This document shows, piece by piece, positions 17,643 to 26,981 of a DNA stretch of 55,234 nt. Origin of the DNA: Desulfobacterales bacterium (lineage in GTDB: Bacteria; Desulfobacterota; Desulfobacteria; Desulfobacterales; JAIPEE01); the NCBI GenBank assembly GCA_021737275.1, contig JAIPEE010000026.1:1-55234 (forward strand), in the 5' to 3' direction. The translations under genes were made by a program, and so were the position numbers. The notes beneath the pieces are model-generated. The model saw only the letters and a list, made by a program, of their open reading frames with translations. It did no database searches and was not told the DNA's origin. Position 1 is the stretch's first letter, and each line of letters opens with the position of its first letter.

Positions 17643-17725
17643 ATTTTTTACGATATGTTATTGTGTAAACGTCAGGTGGAAGCCTGGCGTTTATGCATTG
17701 TAAGGGAATTATGTAAATCCTGAAT

Positions 17726-19021
17726 ATGGACTATTCTAATGTAAAGCTCGAAAATGATTTTTTTCAGAAACTTAAATGGCTGACATTTTTCAGGGTTTTA
17801 TTTACCTCGTTACTCCTTGGTTCAACAATTGTACTGCAGCTTAAAAGTGAACCCTCCCCCCAATCGCCATCTCTTTTACTTTTATACGGTTTGATTATTG
17901 GAATATTTCTACTTTCTTTTATATATTCCTTAATACTGCTACGAGTCAGAAATGGTATTTTGTTTGCCGGCATTCAGATAATATTTGATACATTCATCGT
18001 AACTTTTATTATTGTGTTAACTGGCGGGTTTTCCAGTATTTTTTCGTTTCTCTATTTACTTGTAATCGTATATTCCAGCACTCTGCTTTTCAGGTGGGGG
18101 AGTTTTGCTACTGCCGCATTTTGCAGTATTCAATACGGCACGGTTGTAACTCTTGAATATGTTGGAATTTTAAACCCTTATGTCATTTCTGATAAACTTA
18201 CTGCATTTTCTTTAGACTGGACATATGTCAGCTACAAAAGCCTGATAGTTGTTGTGGCAGGCTTTGCAGTCGCTTTTCTGAGTGGTTTGTTATCGGAACA
18301 GGTCAGAAAGACCAACCGGGCATTGAGTGCCATGGAAGCTCGTGTCAAGCGAGTTGAGAAACTGGCGGCAATAGGTGAAATGGCGGCCGGCCTTGCTCAT
18401 GAAGTTAAAAATCCCCTGGCATCTCTTTCGGGATCCATACAGATGCTTAAAGAAGAGGTGCGGTATAACCCTGATCAGGATAAACTGATGCAAATCGCCT
18501 TGCGTGAGGCAGATCGATTAAGTGCACTGGTTAATAATTTTCTTCTATTTGCCAGCCCTCCTTCCGCAAAAGGCATTCCACTTGAGTTGGGTGAAATTAT
18601 TGAGGAGACCATTACGATTTTTAAACGAGATAAAAATTGTTGCGGTTCTATAGATTTTAGTAGCGATTCGGTAAACGGGATATGGATTGAAATGGATCCG
18701 ACCCATTTACGCCAGATTTTATGGAACTTGCTTTTAAATGCAGCAGAGGCACTATCGGATAACGGAAAAATTGAAATTAATATTTATAATAGTAAACAAA
18801 AAGCTATTGTTAAAATCAAAGATAATGGTGATGGTATTGATAAGAATACCCTGTTGTCAATTTTTGATCCATTTTTTACCACCAAGCCAAGGGGAACCGG
18901 CTTAGGGCTTTCCATTGTTCACAGCATTGTAGAATCCTATGGAAGCTGGCTTGATGTTGAAAGTGAGGTAGGCCGGGGCACAACCTTTACCTTGACTTTT
19001 GATCAGATCCCTTCTCCTTAA
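17726..19021 (+). CDS. PilS-like membrane sensor histidine kinase
   Basis: A 431-residue kinase. The first 190 residues contain about six hydrophobic segments with short loops and no large sensor domain, as in PilS and related kinases. A short coiled linker leads to a HisKA domain with the phosphorylated His225 in GLAHEVKNPLASLSGS. The HATPase domain shows the N box WNLLLNAAEAL, G1 DNGDGID and G2 GTGLGLSIVHS. PilS phosphorylates the sigma-54 activator PilR to switch pilin transcription. The place after pilC supports that role, but no response regulator follows in this window; hldE and its partner come next. The partner is therefore uncertain. Confidence 0.85.
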   Translation: MDYSNVKLENDFFQKLKWLTFFRVLFTSLLLGSTIVLQLKSEPSPQSPSLLLLYGLIIGIFLLSFIYSLILLRVRNGILFAGIQIIFDTFIVTFIIVLTGGFSSIFSFLYLLVIVYSSTLLFRWGSFATAAFCSIQYGTVVTLEYVGILNPYVISDKLTAFSLDWTYVSYKSLIVVVAGFAVAFLSGLLSEQVRKTNRALSAMEARVKRVEKLAAIGEMAAGLAHEVKNPLASLSGSIQMLKEEVRYNPDQDKLMQIALREADRLSALVNNFLLFASPPSAKGIPLELGEIIEETITIFKRDKNCCGSIDFSSDSVNGIWIEMDPTHLRQILWNLLLNAAEALSDNGKIEINIYNSKQKAIVKIKDNGDGIDKNTLLSIFDPFFTTKPRGTGLGLSIVHSIVESYGSWLDVESEVGRGTTFTLTFDQIPSP

Positions 19022-19133
19022 GATGTCAACCCGGGTACAAAATTATTTAATATTATCAGGCATATTGAGTTGACAGTATGGAAGTCAATGGATAGAGATA
19101 AATGGATAAAACAATGATCTGGAGATAAGTTGT

Positions 19134-20087
19134 ATGAGCAGATATAAGGAAATTGATTTAAAGGATCTGAAAACATATTCAGCGACCACACGTGCTTCCA
19201 AAGTTACAACAGAAAATGAAGCATCTCCGATTTGTGCGGGAATGACTATATCCAAATTTCTTGATTCTCTACCCTCAAACCTTAAGGCAGATGATTTTAA
19301 GGCGATTGCCCGTGATGTGGTTCGGGCAAAGCAAAAAGGTAAACCCGTTATTATTATGTTCGGCGGGCATGTTATAAAAACCGGGTGCAGCCCGGTTCTG
19401 GCAGATTTGGCAGAAAACGGCTTTATTACACATTTTGCATCCAATGGTTCAGCAGCAATCCATGACACTGAATTGGCCCGGTTTGGCCATACATCCGAAG
19501 ATGTTGCCGCTCAACTGGCTGATGGTTCATTTGGAATGGCGGAAGATACGGCGGCACTTGTCAATCTTGCTGCAAAAAATGCTGCCCGGAATTGTGACGG
19601 TTTTGGAGAATCAGTTGGCAGCCTGCTGGAAGAAGAGGCTCCTTCTTATCTGGGGCGTGCATTAATTCACAGATGCTATAAGCTTGGTATCCCCTATACA
19701 CTTCATGTCGCAATCGGAACCGATATAGTACATCAGCACTCAAGTGCAAATGGAGCAGCAATAGGTGAAGCCTCTTTGCGCGACTTCAGGATTTTTGCCA
19801 ATACTGTTGCAGGATTGGGCGACGGTGGTGTCGTCCTGAATCTGGGTAGTGCTGTAATAATGCCGGAAGTTTTTTTAAAGGCGCTTGCCGTTGCAAGGAA
19901 CCTTGGAAATAGTGTAAAAAATTTTACAACAGCAAATTTTGATATGATTCAACATTACAGACCCGGGGTTAATATCGTCAACAGGCCTGTCCTGGAAGGC
20001 GGCAACGGTTATGCAATAACAGGCCATCATGAGATTATGATACCATTGCTGGCGGCAGCAATTTATGAGGCAGATGCAACGTATTAA
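19134..20087 (+). CDS. Conserved protein of unknown function next to hldE
   Basis: A 317-residue cytoplasmic protein with no signal or membrane segments. Notable conserved-looking stretches are VIIMFGGHVIKTGCSPVLAD, FASNGSAAIHDTELARFGHTSEDVA, IGTDIVHQHSSANGAAIGEA and VLNLGSAVIMPEVFLKALA. The glycine-rich loops and NGS/HD motifs suggest a nucleotide- or NAD-binding Rossmann-like fold resembling the deoxyhypusine synthase superfamily; that is inference. I recall the same gene next to hldE in other deltaproteobacteria such as Geobacter, which would suggest a role near ADP-heptose or lipopolysaccharide core synthesis. The hldE start is 41 bases downstream. The reaction is not known to me. Confidence 0.7.
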   Translation: MSRYKEIDLKDLKTYSATTRASKVTTENEASPICAGMTISKFLDSLPSNLKADDFKAIARDVVRAKQKGKPVIIMFGGHVIKTGCSPVLADLAENGFITHFASNGSAAIHDTELARFGHTSEDVAAQLADGSFGMAEDTAALVNLAAKNAARNCDGFGESVGSLLEEEAPSYLGRALIHRCYKLGIPYTLHVAIGTDIVHQHSSANGAAIGEASLRDFRIFANTVAGLGDGGVVLNLGSAVIMPEVFLKALAVARNLGNSVKNFTTANFDMIQHYRPGVNIVNRPVLEGGNGYAITGHHEIMIPLLAAAIYEADATY

Positions 20088-20128
20088 GTTTATTATTGAT
20101 ATCTGAGCTATCGGGCATTGAGGAGAAA

Positions 20129-21598
20129 ATGGCTATAAATCTGAAATTGCTTTCCAAGTCACGTGTGCTGATTGTGGGCGATGTTATGCTGGATCGATAC
20201 CTGTGGGGTGAAGTTGTACGTATTTCTCCTGAGGCGCCTGTGCCGGTTGTTCGATCTATGGAGACATCAGAGGTTTTGGGCGGTGCCGGAAATGTGGCCG
20301 CCAATCTTTCCGGACTGGGGTGCCAGGCTGCTGTGATTGGTATTTGCGGAGGAGATGATGCCGGACGGCGGCTTACAGCAATATTTGATGAGAAAAATAT
20401 CGGTAATTATCTTATTACGGATAACGAGAGGCCCACAATAACCAAAACAAGAGTAATGGCAAGCGGACAGCAGCTTTTCCGTCTTGATGAAGAAGAACCT
20501 AATGAAATCAAAGATGTTTTAAGTAAAAATCTTTTTAGTGCGCTTAAATCAAATATAAAAAAATTCAATGTGGTCATTCTGTCGGATTATGGAAAGGGAA
20601 TATTCAAAACACCCGGCCTTTGCAGGAGAATTATAGCGTTTTGTAATTCCAATAATGTTCCGGTACTTGTTGATCCCAAGGATACCGATTGGGATCGGTA
20701 TAAAGGTGCAACCTGTATTACACCTAATACTGCAGAGCTGGCAATGGTGGCCGGGCAAGATGTTAAACTGGCTGAGCAGATGCTTATCAAGGCATCTGAA
20801 TCCATTATCAAAGAGCAGGAACTGCAATGGCTGCTTGTAACACGAGGCGCTGAGGGTATGTGCCTGTTTGGTAAAGATAAGCCGCTAAAGATTATTCCTG
20901 CTCGGGCCAGGGAGGTTTTTGATGTTTCAGGTGCGGGTGATACGGTTATAGCAACGCTTGCGGCAGGCCTGTCGGCAGGATATTCATTTTCAGAAGCGGC
21001 AGAGGTTGCAAATGTCGCTGCAGGTATTGTTGTTGGTAAACTTGGCACACAACCCATATCCTATTCGGAACTTGAAACAGCCTGTAAAATATCGGGCGCA
21101 GATGTATCTGTTCATCCTGTCAAGGTGATGGCGCTGGATGCTGCAAAAATTCAGGTTCGGTCATGGCGAACGTCCGGGGATAAAATTATTTTTACAAATG
21201 GTTGTTATGATCTGCTCCATCCGGGGCATATTGATCTTCTTCATAAATCAAAAGCGCTTGGCAACCGTCTTGTCGTCGGCTTGAATACAGATGCATCCGT
21301 CAGGCGGTTAAAAGGGGAAAGCCGGCCGATTTTGTCTGAGCAGGACAGGGCTGCGGTGTTAAGTGCGCTCTCATGTGTGGATATGGTGGTACTGTTTGAT
21401 GAAGATACGCCGCTTAATCTGATATCAGCACTTACCCCGGATACGCTTGTAAAAGGTGCTGATTATCGACCGGATCAAGTTGTCGGAAAGGAAGTGGTTG
21501 AAGCCTATGGCGGAAAGATTGAACTGGTTCCGCTTTTAGAAGGCTATAGCACAACCGGCATCACAGCTAAAATTATAGCATCCCATAATAATGGCTAA
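20129..21598 (+). CDS. hldE: Bifunctional heptose 7-phosphate kinase / heptose 1-phosphate adenylyltransferase
   Basis: A two-domain enzyme of ADP-heptose synthesis, about 489 residues. Residues about 1-320 form a ribokinase-type domain: VGDVMLDRYLWGEVVRISPE, a GGAGNVAANL substrate loop, and the GAGDTV anion hole with its catalytic Asp. Residues about 350-489 form a cytidylyltransferase-like domain: FTNGCYDLLHPGHIDLL, with the HxGH nucleotide motif, and VVGLNTDASVRRLKG. It phosphorylates heptose 7-phosphate at C1, then adenylylates it for the lipopolysaccharide inner core. I chose the ATG at 20129 because AGGAG lies just before it; a TTG-initiated frame would begin at 20096. No gmhB-type phosphatase is seen next to it. 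Confidence 0.95.
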   Translation: MAINLKLLSKSRVLIVGDVMLDRYLWGEVVRISPEAPVPVVRSMETSEVLGGAGNVAANLSGLGCQAAVIGICGGDDAGRRLTAIFDEKNIGNYLITDNERPTITKTRVMASGQQLFRLDEEEPNEIKDVLSKNLFSALKSNIKKFNVVILSDYGKGIFKTPGLCRRIIAFCNSNNVPVLVDPKDTDWDRYKGATCITPNTAELAMVAGQDVKLAEQMLIKASESIIKEQELQWLLVTRGAEGMCLFGKDKPLKIIPARAREVFDVSGAGDTVIATLAAGLSAGYSFSEAAEVANVAAGIVVGKLGTQPISYSELETACKISGADVSVHPVKVMALDAAKIQVRSWRTSGDKIIFTNGCYDLLHPGHIDLLHKSKALGNRLVVGLNTDASVRRLKGESRPILSEQDRAAVLSALSCVDMVVLFDEDTPLNLISALTPDTLVKGADYRPDQVVGKEVVEAYGGKIELVPLLEGYSTTGITAKIIASHNNG

Positions 21599-22107
21599 CT
21601 GAAAAATAATGGCAGAAAAAATGAGGCTTTGAGGTTTAATACAGGGTTTTGATCGGTCAGGAAAATTTTTGAAGATCGATGTTATCCTTTAACCTCAGCA
21701 TATAGGTTTTAACTGCCTTGACATGATCATAATGGTTTTAAACATAAACTGCACCCCATTTTTTAAATTGACGATATTGCCCTTTTGAAAACCAAAAAAC
21801 AATCTGCACGCTCAATTTTGTTAGCTCAATTTTGTAAAGCACAAGATCGGCAGTAAAAAATATTTTATATTTATTATAATATTAGCCTATAAAGCCATTT
21901 GTGCAGCTATTTTTTATGACTTATGAAGAACTGTGATAAGATTTATCAAAGTTTTTTACTTGACACTTCTGTTTTGTTATTCATAAATTAGCCGGATAAA
22001 AATACAATGAATTTAATCGGAACCCGAGGGAGGGGATAGGTATAGTTACGTTTTTTAGAACAGTTTCAAGAGGTTAATTAAAAATTTTAGATTTAAAGGA
22101 GATTAAA
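21599..22107. other. Intergenic region upstream of the aminotransferase
   Basis: I see no convincing gene here. It is AT-rich. The one clear signal is a promoter-like TTGACA at 21960. No riboswitch or terminator was recognised, though hldE must end transcription somewhere in it. Confidence 0.55.
21960..21989 (+). promoter_or_regulatory. Candidate sigma-70 promoter for the aminotransferase gene
   Basis: A perfect -35 TTGACA is followed, about 17 bases later, by ATAAAT as a -10. It lies about 120 bases before the aminotransferase start, leaving a 5' leader of about 115 bases. It is predicted from consensus only. Confidence 0.45.
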
Positions 22108-23466
22108 ATGAGTATGAATAAAGAAGCTGTATTAAAAGAAGCCTCCCGGGTATTAGATTATATTTTAAAGGATGGCCTGTCAGAAGATGAAAAACAGCAG
22201 ATCATTGATGATTCAATTGATAACTTTAATGAAAATGTAAATCCGGGCTGGTTGACTTATCGTAAATCCGTATCCACGGACGCGACATTTGTTGAGTGGG
22301 AAGACTCTATGGAGACTTTCAGAGATACAAAGGGGAACGAATTCATAGATTGTCTTGGCGGTTTTGGTGTTTATACTGCCGGCCACAGAAATCCTGAAAT
22401 CGTTAAGGCTGTCCAGGCTCAGCTGAACAGATATGCACTTCACAGCCAGGAACTGGTTGATCCGTTGAGAGGCTATCTGGCCAAACTGGTTGCCATGATT
22501 ACGCCTGGTGATTTGCAGTATTCATTTTTCTGTAATGGCGGCGCTGAAGCTGTAGAAATGGCGCTGAAGCTTGCACGCCTGGCATCAGGCAAACACTACT
22601 ATATTTCTACCGTAAACGGTTTTCATGGAAAGTCCTTAGGTGCTGTTTCATGTACGGGTAAGGGTACCTATAGAAAACCTTATCTGCCGATTATTCAGGG
22701 CGTTCAGCACGTTGAATTCGGAAATGCCGACGCAGCAGAAGCTGCTATCAAAAATTTGATTGCAGTTGGTGAAACCGTGGCAGCCATGATTGTTGAACCG
22801 ATTCAGGGCGAGGCGGGTATTATTCTGCCGCCCGAAGGCTACCTTAAAAAACTCAGAGAAATTTGTGATAAATATGAAGTCTTTCTGATCTTTGATGAAA
22901 TCCAGACCGGTATGGGCAGGACAGGAACCATGTGGGCTGCGGATTACTATGATGTTGTACCGGATATTATGACATTTGGTAAAGCCTTTGGCGGCGGTGT
23001 TATGCCGATTACCGGTATTGTAGCCCGTCCGCACCTTTATACAGATGATATTAAGGATAATCCGTGGGTCCTGGGTTCACCTACTTTTGGTGGAAACCCG
23101 CTGGCATGTTCCGCTGCTATTGCTGCAATTAAATATACCATTGAAAATGACCTGCCCGGACAGATTGATGAAAAGGGCAGGTACTTCATGGAGAAGCTGG
23201 CCAAACTTAAGGAGAAATATAAGTTTATTGTTGATATCAGAGGTAAGGGCTTCCTGATTGGTATCGAATACCGGACAGCTGAAATGGGCTGGTCTGTTTC
23301 CAAGGGTTTGTTCAAACGTGGTGTTATGACCGGCGGCACACTGAATAATGCCATGGTTAACCGTATTGAACCTCCGGGAATTCTGTCCTATGAAACAATT
23401 GACACAATTCTTGCCAGGCTGGATGAGACACTTGCTGAAGTTGAAGTGGAGTTTGACGTCAAATAA
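22108..23466 (+). CDS. patA: Class III aminotransferase, putrescine--2-oxoglutarate type
   Basis: A 452-residue PLP-dependent class III aminotransferase. The PLP lysine is K292 in MTFGKAFGGGVMPITG, and the preceding LIFDEIQTGMGRTG holds the cofactor aspartate. FFCNGGAEAVEMALKLAR is the phosphate-binding region. The N-terminal extension of about 60 residues, WLTYRKSVSTDATFVEW, and the FHGKSLGAVSCTGK segment resemble E. coli putrescine aminotransferase (YgjG/PatA) more than ornithine or acetylornithine enzymes. It would convert putrescine with 2-oxoglutarate to 4-aminobutanal and glutamate. AAAGGAG precedes the start. It stands alone with its own terminator. The substrate call is by family resemblance. 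Confidence 0.85.
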   Translation: MSMNKEAVLKEASRVLDYILKDGLSEDEKQQIIDDSIDNFNENVNPGWLTYRKSVSTDATFVEWEDSMETFRDTKGNEFIDCLGGFGVYTAGHRNPEIVKAVQAQLNRYALHSQELVDPLRGYLAKLVAMITPGDLQYSFFCNGGAEAVEMALKLARLASGKHYYISTVNGFHGKSLGAVSCTGKGTYRKPYLPIIQGVQHVEFGNADAAEAAIKNLIAVGETVAAMIVEPIQGEAGIILPPEGYLKKLREICDKYEVFLIFDEIQTGMGRTGTMWAADYYDVVPDIMTFGKAFGGGVMPITGIVARPHLYTDDIKDNPWVLGSPTFGGNPLACSAAIAAIKYTIENDLPGQIDEKGRYFMEKLAKLKEKYKFIVDIRGKGFLIGIEYRTAEMGWSVSKGLFKRGVMTGGTLNNAMVNRIEPPGILSYETIDTILARLDETLAEVEVEFDVK

Positions 23467-23489
23467 GTATTGAAAAAAGAATAAATCTG

Positions 23490-23524
23490 AACAGGCACTC
23501 TCGAAACGGGGGTGCCTGTTTTTT
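23490..23524 (+). terminator. Rho-independent terminator after the aminotransferase
   Basis: The stem AACAGGCAC pairs with GTGCCTGTT, closing further through a C/G pair, and is followed directly by a T run. It ends transcription of the aminotransferase. On the minus strand the stem lies just past the tatD stop but is not followed by T residues, so it works mainly in the plus direction. Confidence 0.9.
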
Positions 23525-24305
23525 ATGCAGGATTAATATTAAAAAGTTTGCAGCTATTTTCCCATATTGTTTCGGATAAAGGCTCCGGCTCGATGCCGGT
23601 TATTTCTGAAAGCTTATATAAAACTGTTTTAACAAATGCCGGTTCATTTAATTTATGTCTGTTTCTTTCAGGTGTCGGTGTCAGGTAGGGCGCATCAGTT
23701 TCAATCACAATGCGATCAAGTGGCATATCCTTCACAAGTTTTCGTAATTTTGCACCACGTCCTTTTATGGTAAGGATACCTGTTATCCCGATATAAAGCC
23801 CCAGTCCGAGGAAGTTTTTCAGGTCCGTACTGCCCCCACTAAAGCAGTGGATGACGCCATTATAGGACGGTTTAAATGTTTTTAAGATTTCGTAAAGTCT
23901 TCCTTCACTGTCTCTTTCATGGAAAATGACAGGCAGGTTTAGTGAGTTAGCGACTTCAAGTTGACGGGCCAGCCACTTTTCCTGATCTTTTTGGGGAGAA
24001 TGCATTCGGTTGAAATCCAGGCCGATCTCACCCCAGGCCTTTACCTTTGAATGGCTGCAAGCCAGGGACTTAAGTCTTTCAAGAATTGATTCACTGCAGG
24101 TTTGTGCATCATGGGGATGAATACCCACAGCCGCATAGACATTTTGATATTTTTCTGCCAGCACAATACCCTTCTCAGAACGTTCGGCATCTACACCGGC
24201 AATCATGACAGACATTACATCGGAACGTCTGGCACGTTCAATAACATCAGGAATATGGGTATAAGCCGGGTCATCTATATGGCAGTGTGTATCAAAAATT
24301 TTCAT
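23523..24305 (-). CDS. tatD: TatD-family metal-dependent DNase
   Basis: A 260-residue TIM-barrel metallohydrolase of the TatD family. The first metal site is FDTHCHIDD (HxH). Further ligands lie in AWGEIGLDFNRMHSP, in VIFHERDSEGRLYEIL, in GVIHCFSGG, and in the closing IVIETDAPYLTP, all family hallmarks. TatD proteins are 3'-5' DNases, and related members act on D-aminoacyl-tRNA or in DNA repair. Single gene, convergent with the aminotransferase. AGGA precedes the ATG at 24305. A perfect 17-bp tandem duplication lies 13-46 bases upstream of its start. Confidence 0.92.
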   Translation of the reverse strand: MKIFDTHCHIDDPAYTHIPDVIERARRSDVMSVMIAGVDAERSEKGIVLAEKYQNVYAAVGIHPHDAQTCSESILERLKSLACSHSKVKAWGEIGLDFNRMHSPQKDQEKWLARQLEVANSLNLPVIFHERDSEGRLYEILKTFKPSYNGVIHCFSGGSTDLKNFLGLGLYIGITGILTIKGRGAKLRKLVKDMPLDRIVIETDAPYLTPTPERNRHKLNEPAFVKTVLYKLSEITGIEPEPLSETIWENSCKLFNINPA

Positions 24306-24317
24306 AGGAATCCTGAA

Positions 24318-24351
24318 TTAAAATATCGCAAAGCTTAAAATATCGCAAAGC
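24318..24351. repeat. Perfect 17-bp tandem duplication in the tatD / nfn intergenic region
   Basis: TTAAAATATCGCAAAGC occurs twice head to tail (24318-24334 and 24335-24351), directly upstream of the tatD start codon on the minus strand. It could be a recent slippage duplication or a doubled regulator site. Confidence 0.9.
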
Positions 24352-24581
24352 ATCGTAAAAAAACTTATTTGTTTAATAAAAATATTTACGTTTTAACTAA
24401 CAATTTAAGTTTGCATTAAAAAATCGACATCGCCAAATAACATTGTTATCGTAAAAATTCAAGTTAAGGATTTATTTTTATGGAAAGAGACACTGTTTTC
24501 TGATAAATGACTTTTTCGATTGCGAATTTGTTGAGGGTACACATGTAATAAATATGCCGAATTTCGGCCTGGAGGATTGAT

Positions 24582-25424
24582 ATGTTTAAAATTGTAAAAC
24601 GGGAAGAGATGGCAAACGGAACGGTGATTTTAAATGAAATTGAAGCGCCGCTTATAGCCAAAAAGGCCAAACCCGGCCAGTTTGTAATATTGAAGGCCAA
24701 TGAAAAAGGAGAGCGGGTTCCTCTGACCATGGCTGATACTGATCCTGAAAAGGGAACAATTACAATTATCTATATGGTTGTTGGTAAGAGTACGGCCCTT
24801 TTTAAAAGCCTTGATGAGGGTGATGAATATCTGGATATTATCGGGCCATTGGGGAAACCAACCCATCTTGAAAAACTGGGTACAGTTGTCTGTGTGGGCG
24901 GTGGTACCGGTGTTGCAGTGCTTCATCCTATTACAAGAGCACTTAAAGAGGTTGGCAACAATGTTATCAGTATTGTCGGATCCAGAAACAAGGATCTTCT
25001 TATACTGGAAAAACAGATGGAAGCCGCTTCACATAAACTCCATATCTGTACTGATGACGGTTCTTACGGTCATCATGGTTTTGTAACAGATGTCCTGACA
25101 ACGGTTCTGGAAAATCAGAAAATTGACCTGGTTGTTGCGATCGGGCCTGTTCCCATGATGAAATTTGTTTCCAAGCTTACAAAAGACTTTAATGTACCGA
25201 CAATGGTAAGTCTGAATCCGATTATGGTTGACGGTACGGGTATGTGCGGTGGATGTCGCGTTTCAGTCGGTGGTGAAACCAAATTTGCATGTGTTGACGG
25301 TCCGGAATTTGATGGTCATAAGGTTGACTTTGATGAACTGATGTTGCGCCTTCAGGCTTATACTGAAGAGGAAAAGCGATGTTATGATGAATTTTGTAAA
25401 ATTGAACAGATGAAGAAAGCTTAA
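24582..25424 (+). CDS. nfnA: NfnA: NADH-dependent ferredoxin:NADP+ oxidoreductase, small subunit
   Basis: A 280-residue ferredoxin-NADP reductase-like protein. The FAD domain has PGQFVILKANEKGERVPLTM, and the NAD domain has VCVGGGTGVAVLHPITRAL. The C-terminus MVDGTGMCGGCRVSVGG followed by FACVDGPEFDGH binds the [2Fe-2S] cluster, as in NfnA, SudB and dihydroorotate dehydrogenase PyrK-like subunits. The next gene, 46 bases on, encodes the large glutamate-synthase-like subunit. Together they form NfnAB, which bifurcates electrons between NADPH, NAD+ and ferredoxin. GGAGG precedes the ATG. Without the partner it could be read as a sulfide dehydrogenase subunit; the pair fits NfnAB best. Confidence 0.88.
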   Translation: MFKIVKREEMANGTVILNEIEAPLIAKKAKPGQFVILKANEKGERVPLTMADTDPEKGTITIIYMVVGKSTALFKSLDEGDEYLDIIGPLGKPTHLEKLGTVVCVGGGTGVAVLHPITRALKEVGNNVISIVGSRNKDLLILEKQMEAASHKLHICTDDGSYGHHGFVTDVLTTVLENQKIDLVVAIGPVPMMKFVSKLTKDFNVPTMVSLNPIMVDGTGMCGGCRVSVGGETKFACVDGPEFDGHKVDFDELMLRLQAYTEEEKRCYDEFCKIEQMKKA

Positions 25425-25470
25425 ACAGCTAAAACCAAAGAAGAGCTGATTAGGTTCAGTGGAGGATATA

Positions 25471-26880
25471 ATGTCTGAAAAAGAAAAGAAAAAACCGGTT
25501 CCCAGGCAACCCATGCCGGAGCAGGAAGCAGATATAAGACGCAGAAATTTTGATGAAGTACCTATCGGATATACTGAAGAGGCGGCTGTAATAGAAGCCG
25601 GAAGATGTTTGCAGTGTAAAAAGCCCGGATGTGTTGAAGGGTGCCCGGTTGGTGTAAACATCCCGGAATTTATTCAACTGATTGCTGATAAAGATTTTAC
25701 GGGTGCCGCCAGAAACCTATGGACAAAGAACAGCCTGCCGGCAGTGTGTGGTCGCGTTTGTCCCCAGGAAATTCAGTGTGAAGGTAAGTGCATTCTTGCA
25801 AAAAAGGGTGACCCGGTTGCCATCGGTAATCTGGAGCGCTTTGCAGCAGACTATGAAAGAACTCAAGGAACTGGTGCGCTCCCGCCCCGGCAGGATTTAA
25901 CCGGTAAAAAGATTGCTGTTGTTGGTTCGGGGCCTTCCGGTTTAACTGTAGCCGGCGATCTGATTGCCAAAGGGCATGATGTGACCATTTTAGAAGCATT
26001 CCATAAACCGGGCGGTGTACTGGTTTATGGAATTCCCGAGTTCAGACTGCCAAAAGATATTGTAGCCCAGGAAGTTGGTTTTCTGGAACGTCAGGGTGTG
26101 AAAATTAAGTGTAATGCTGTTGTCGGCAGCACTGTCAGTCTTGATGAGCTTTTTGAAGAAGGTTATGATGCTATTTATATTGGTGTGGGTGCAGGGTTAC
26201 CCAGGTTTATGAATATACCCGGTGAAAATCTTGTGGGTATTCTTTCGGCCAATGAATACCTGACCCGTGCAAACCTTATGAAAGCATATCGCTATCCCGA
26301 GTATGATACACCCATTCCAAAGGGCAAAAATGTTGTCGTACTCGGTGCCGGTAATGTGGCCATGGATGCTGCGAGAACTGCCATGCGCCTTGGTGCGGAA
26401 AGCGTCAAGATCGTTTACAGAAGATCAAGAGATGAGATGCCGGCAAGGAATGCTGAAATTCATCATGCTGAAGAAGAGGGGATTGAACTTTTTTTGTTGA
26501 CCACTCCGACCCAATATCTTGGAAATGCAAAGGGGCGTCTTACGGGTATGGAATGTATCAAAATGGAGCTGGGCGAACCGGATGATTCCGGCCGGCGTCG
26601 GCCGGTTCCAGTTGAGGGTTCAGAGTTTGAAATGGACTGTGATATGGTGGTTGTTGCCGTCGGATCAGGTGCAAATCCGATTTTGACCAATACGACAGAT
26701 GGTCTGTCCCTCAATCCGTGGGGCTATATTGTGGCCGATGAGGAAACCGGCAAGACAACCAAAAAGGCAGTTTGGGCCGGCGGTGATATTGTGACGGGTG
26801 CGGCAACGGTTATTTTGGCCATGGGAGCAGGAAGAAAAGCGGCTGATTCCATCCATGACTATCTGACAATTGGTTGGTAA
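25471..26880 (+). CDS. nfnB: NfnB: NADPH-binding large subunit (glutamate synthase small-subunit-like)
   Basis: A flavoprotein of about 469 residues, homologous to the glutamate synthase small chain. The N-terminal 120 residues carry two [4Fe-4S] cysteine sets, CLQCKKPGCVEGCPVG and CGRVCPQEIQCEGKC. The FAD motif is IAVVGSGPSGLTVAGDL; the second Rossmann motif, for NADP, is VVVLGAGNVAMDAARTAMRLG, followed by the YRRSRDEMPAR loop that holds the NADP phosphate. The C-terminal AVWAGGDIVTGAATVI closes the FAD site. I chose the ATG at 25471 with GGAGG upstream; the GTG twelve bases earlier overlaps that site. It is annotated as homotetrameric gltA in some genomes, but no glutamate synthase large chain is nearby and nfnA precedes it. 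Confidence 0.9.
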   Translation: MSEKEKKKPVPRQPMPEQEADIRRRNFDEVPIGYTEEAAVIEAGRCLQCKKPGCVEGCPVGVNIPEFIQLIADKDFTGAARNLWTKNSLPAVCGRVCPQEIQCEGKCILAKKGDPVAIGNLERFAADYERTQGTGALPPRQDLTGKKIAVVGSGPSGLTVAGDLIAKGHDVTILEAFHKPGGVLVYGIPEFRLPKDIVAQEVGFLERQGVKIKCNAVVGSTVSLDELFEEGYDAIYIGVGAGLPRFMNIPGENLVGILSANEYLTRANLMKAYRYPEYDTPIPKGKNVVVLGAGNVAMDAARTAMRLGAESVKIVYRRSRDEMPARNAEIHHAEEEGIELFLLTTPTQYLGNAKGRLTGMECIKMELGEPDDSGRRRPVPVEGSEFEMDCDMVVVAVGSGANPILTNTTDGLSLNPWGYIVADEETGKTTKKAVWAGGDIVTGAATVILAMGAGRKAADSIHDYLTIGW

Positions 26881-26928
26881 TACCGGATCCGGGAAAGTTA
26901 TCTGAATTTTTGAGCACAGTATAATAAT

Positions 26929-26968
26929 AAAGCCGACCGGAAGTTAATCCGGCCGGCTTTGTGTTTTT
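26929..26968 (+). terminator. Rho-independent terminator after nfnB
   Basis: AAAGCCGaCCGG and CCGGcCGGCTTT form a 12-bp stem with one mismatch around an 8-base loop, followed by a T-rich tail (GTGTTTTT). It lies 48 bases after the nfnB stop and just before the end of the convergent HD gene. Confidence 0.88.
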
Positions 26969-26981
26969 ATGGAGATACTTT

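Noticed and set aside
25471-26880. Glutamate synthase small subunit
   Set aside because: No large subunit nearby, and the preceding gene is the NfnA-type flavoprotein, so NfnB is preferred.
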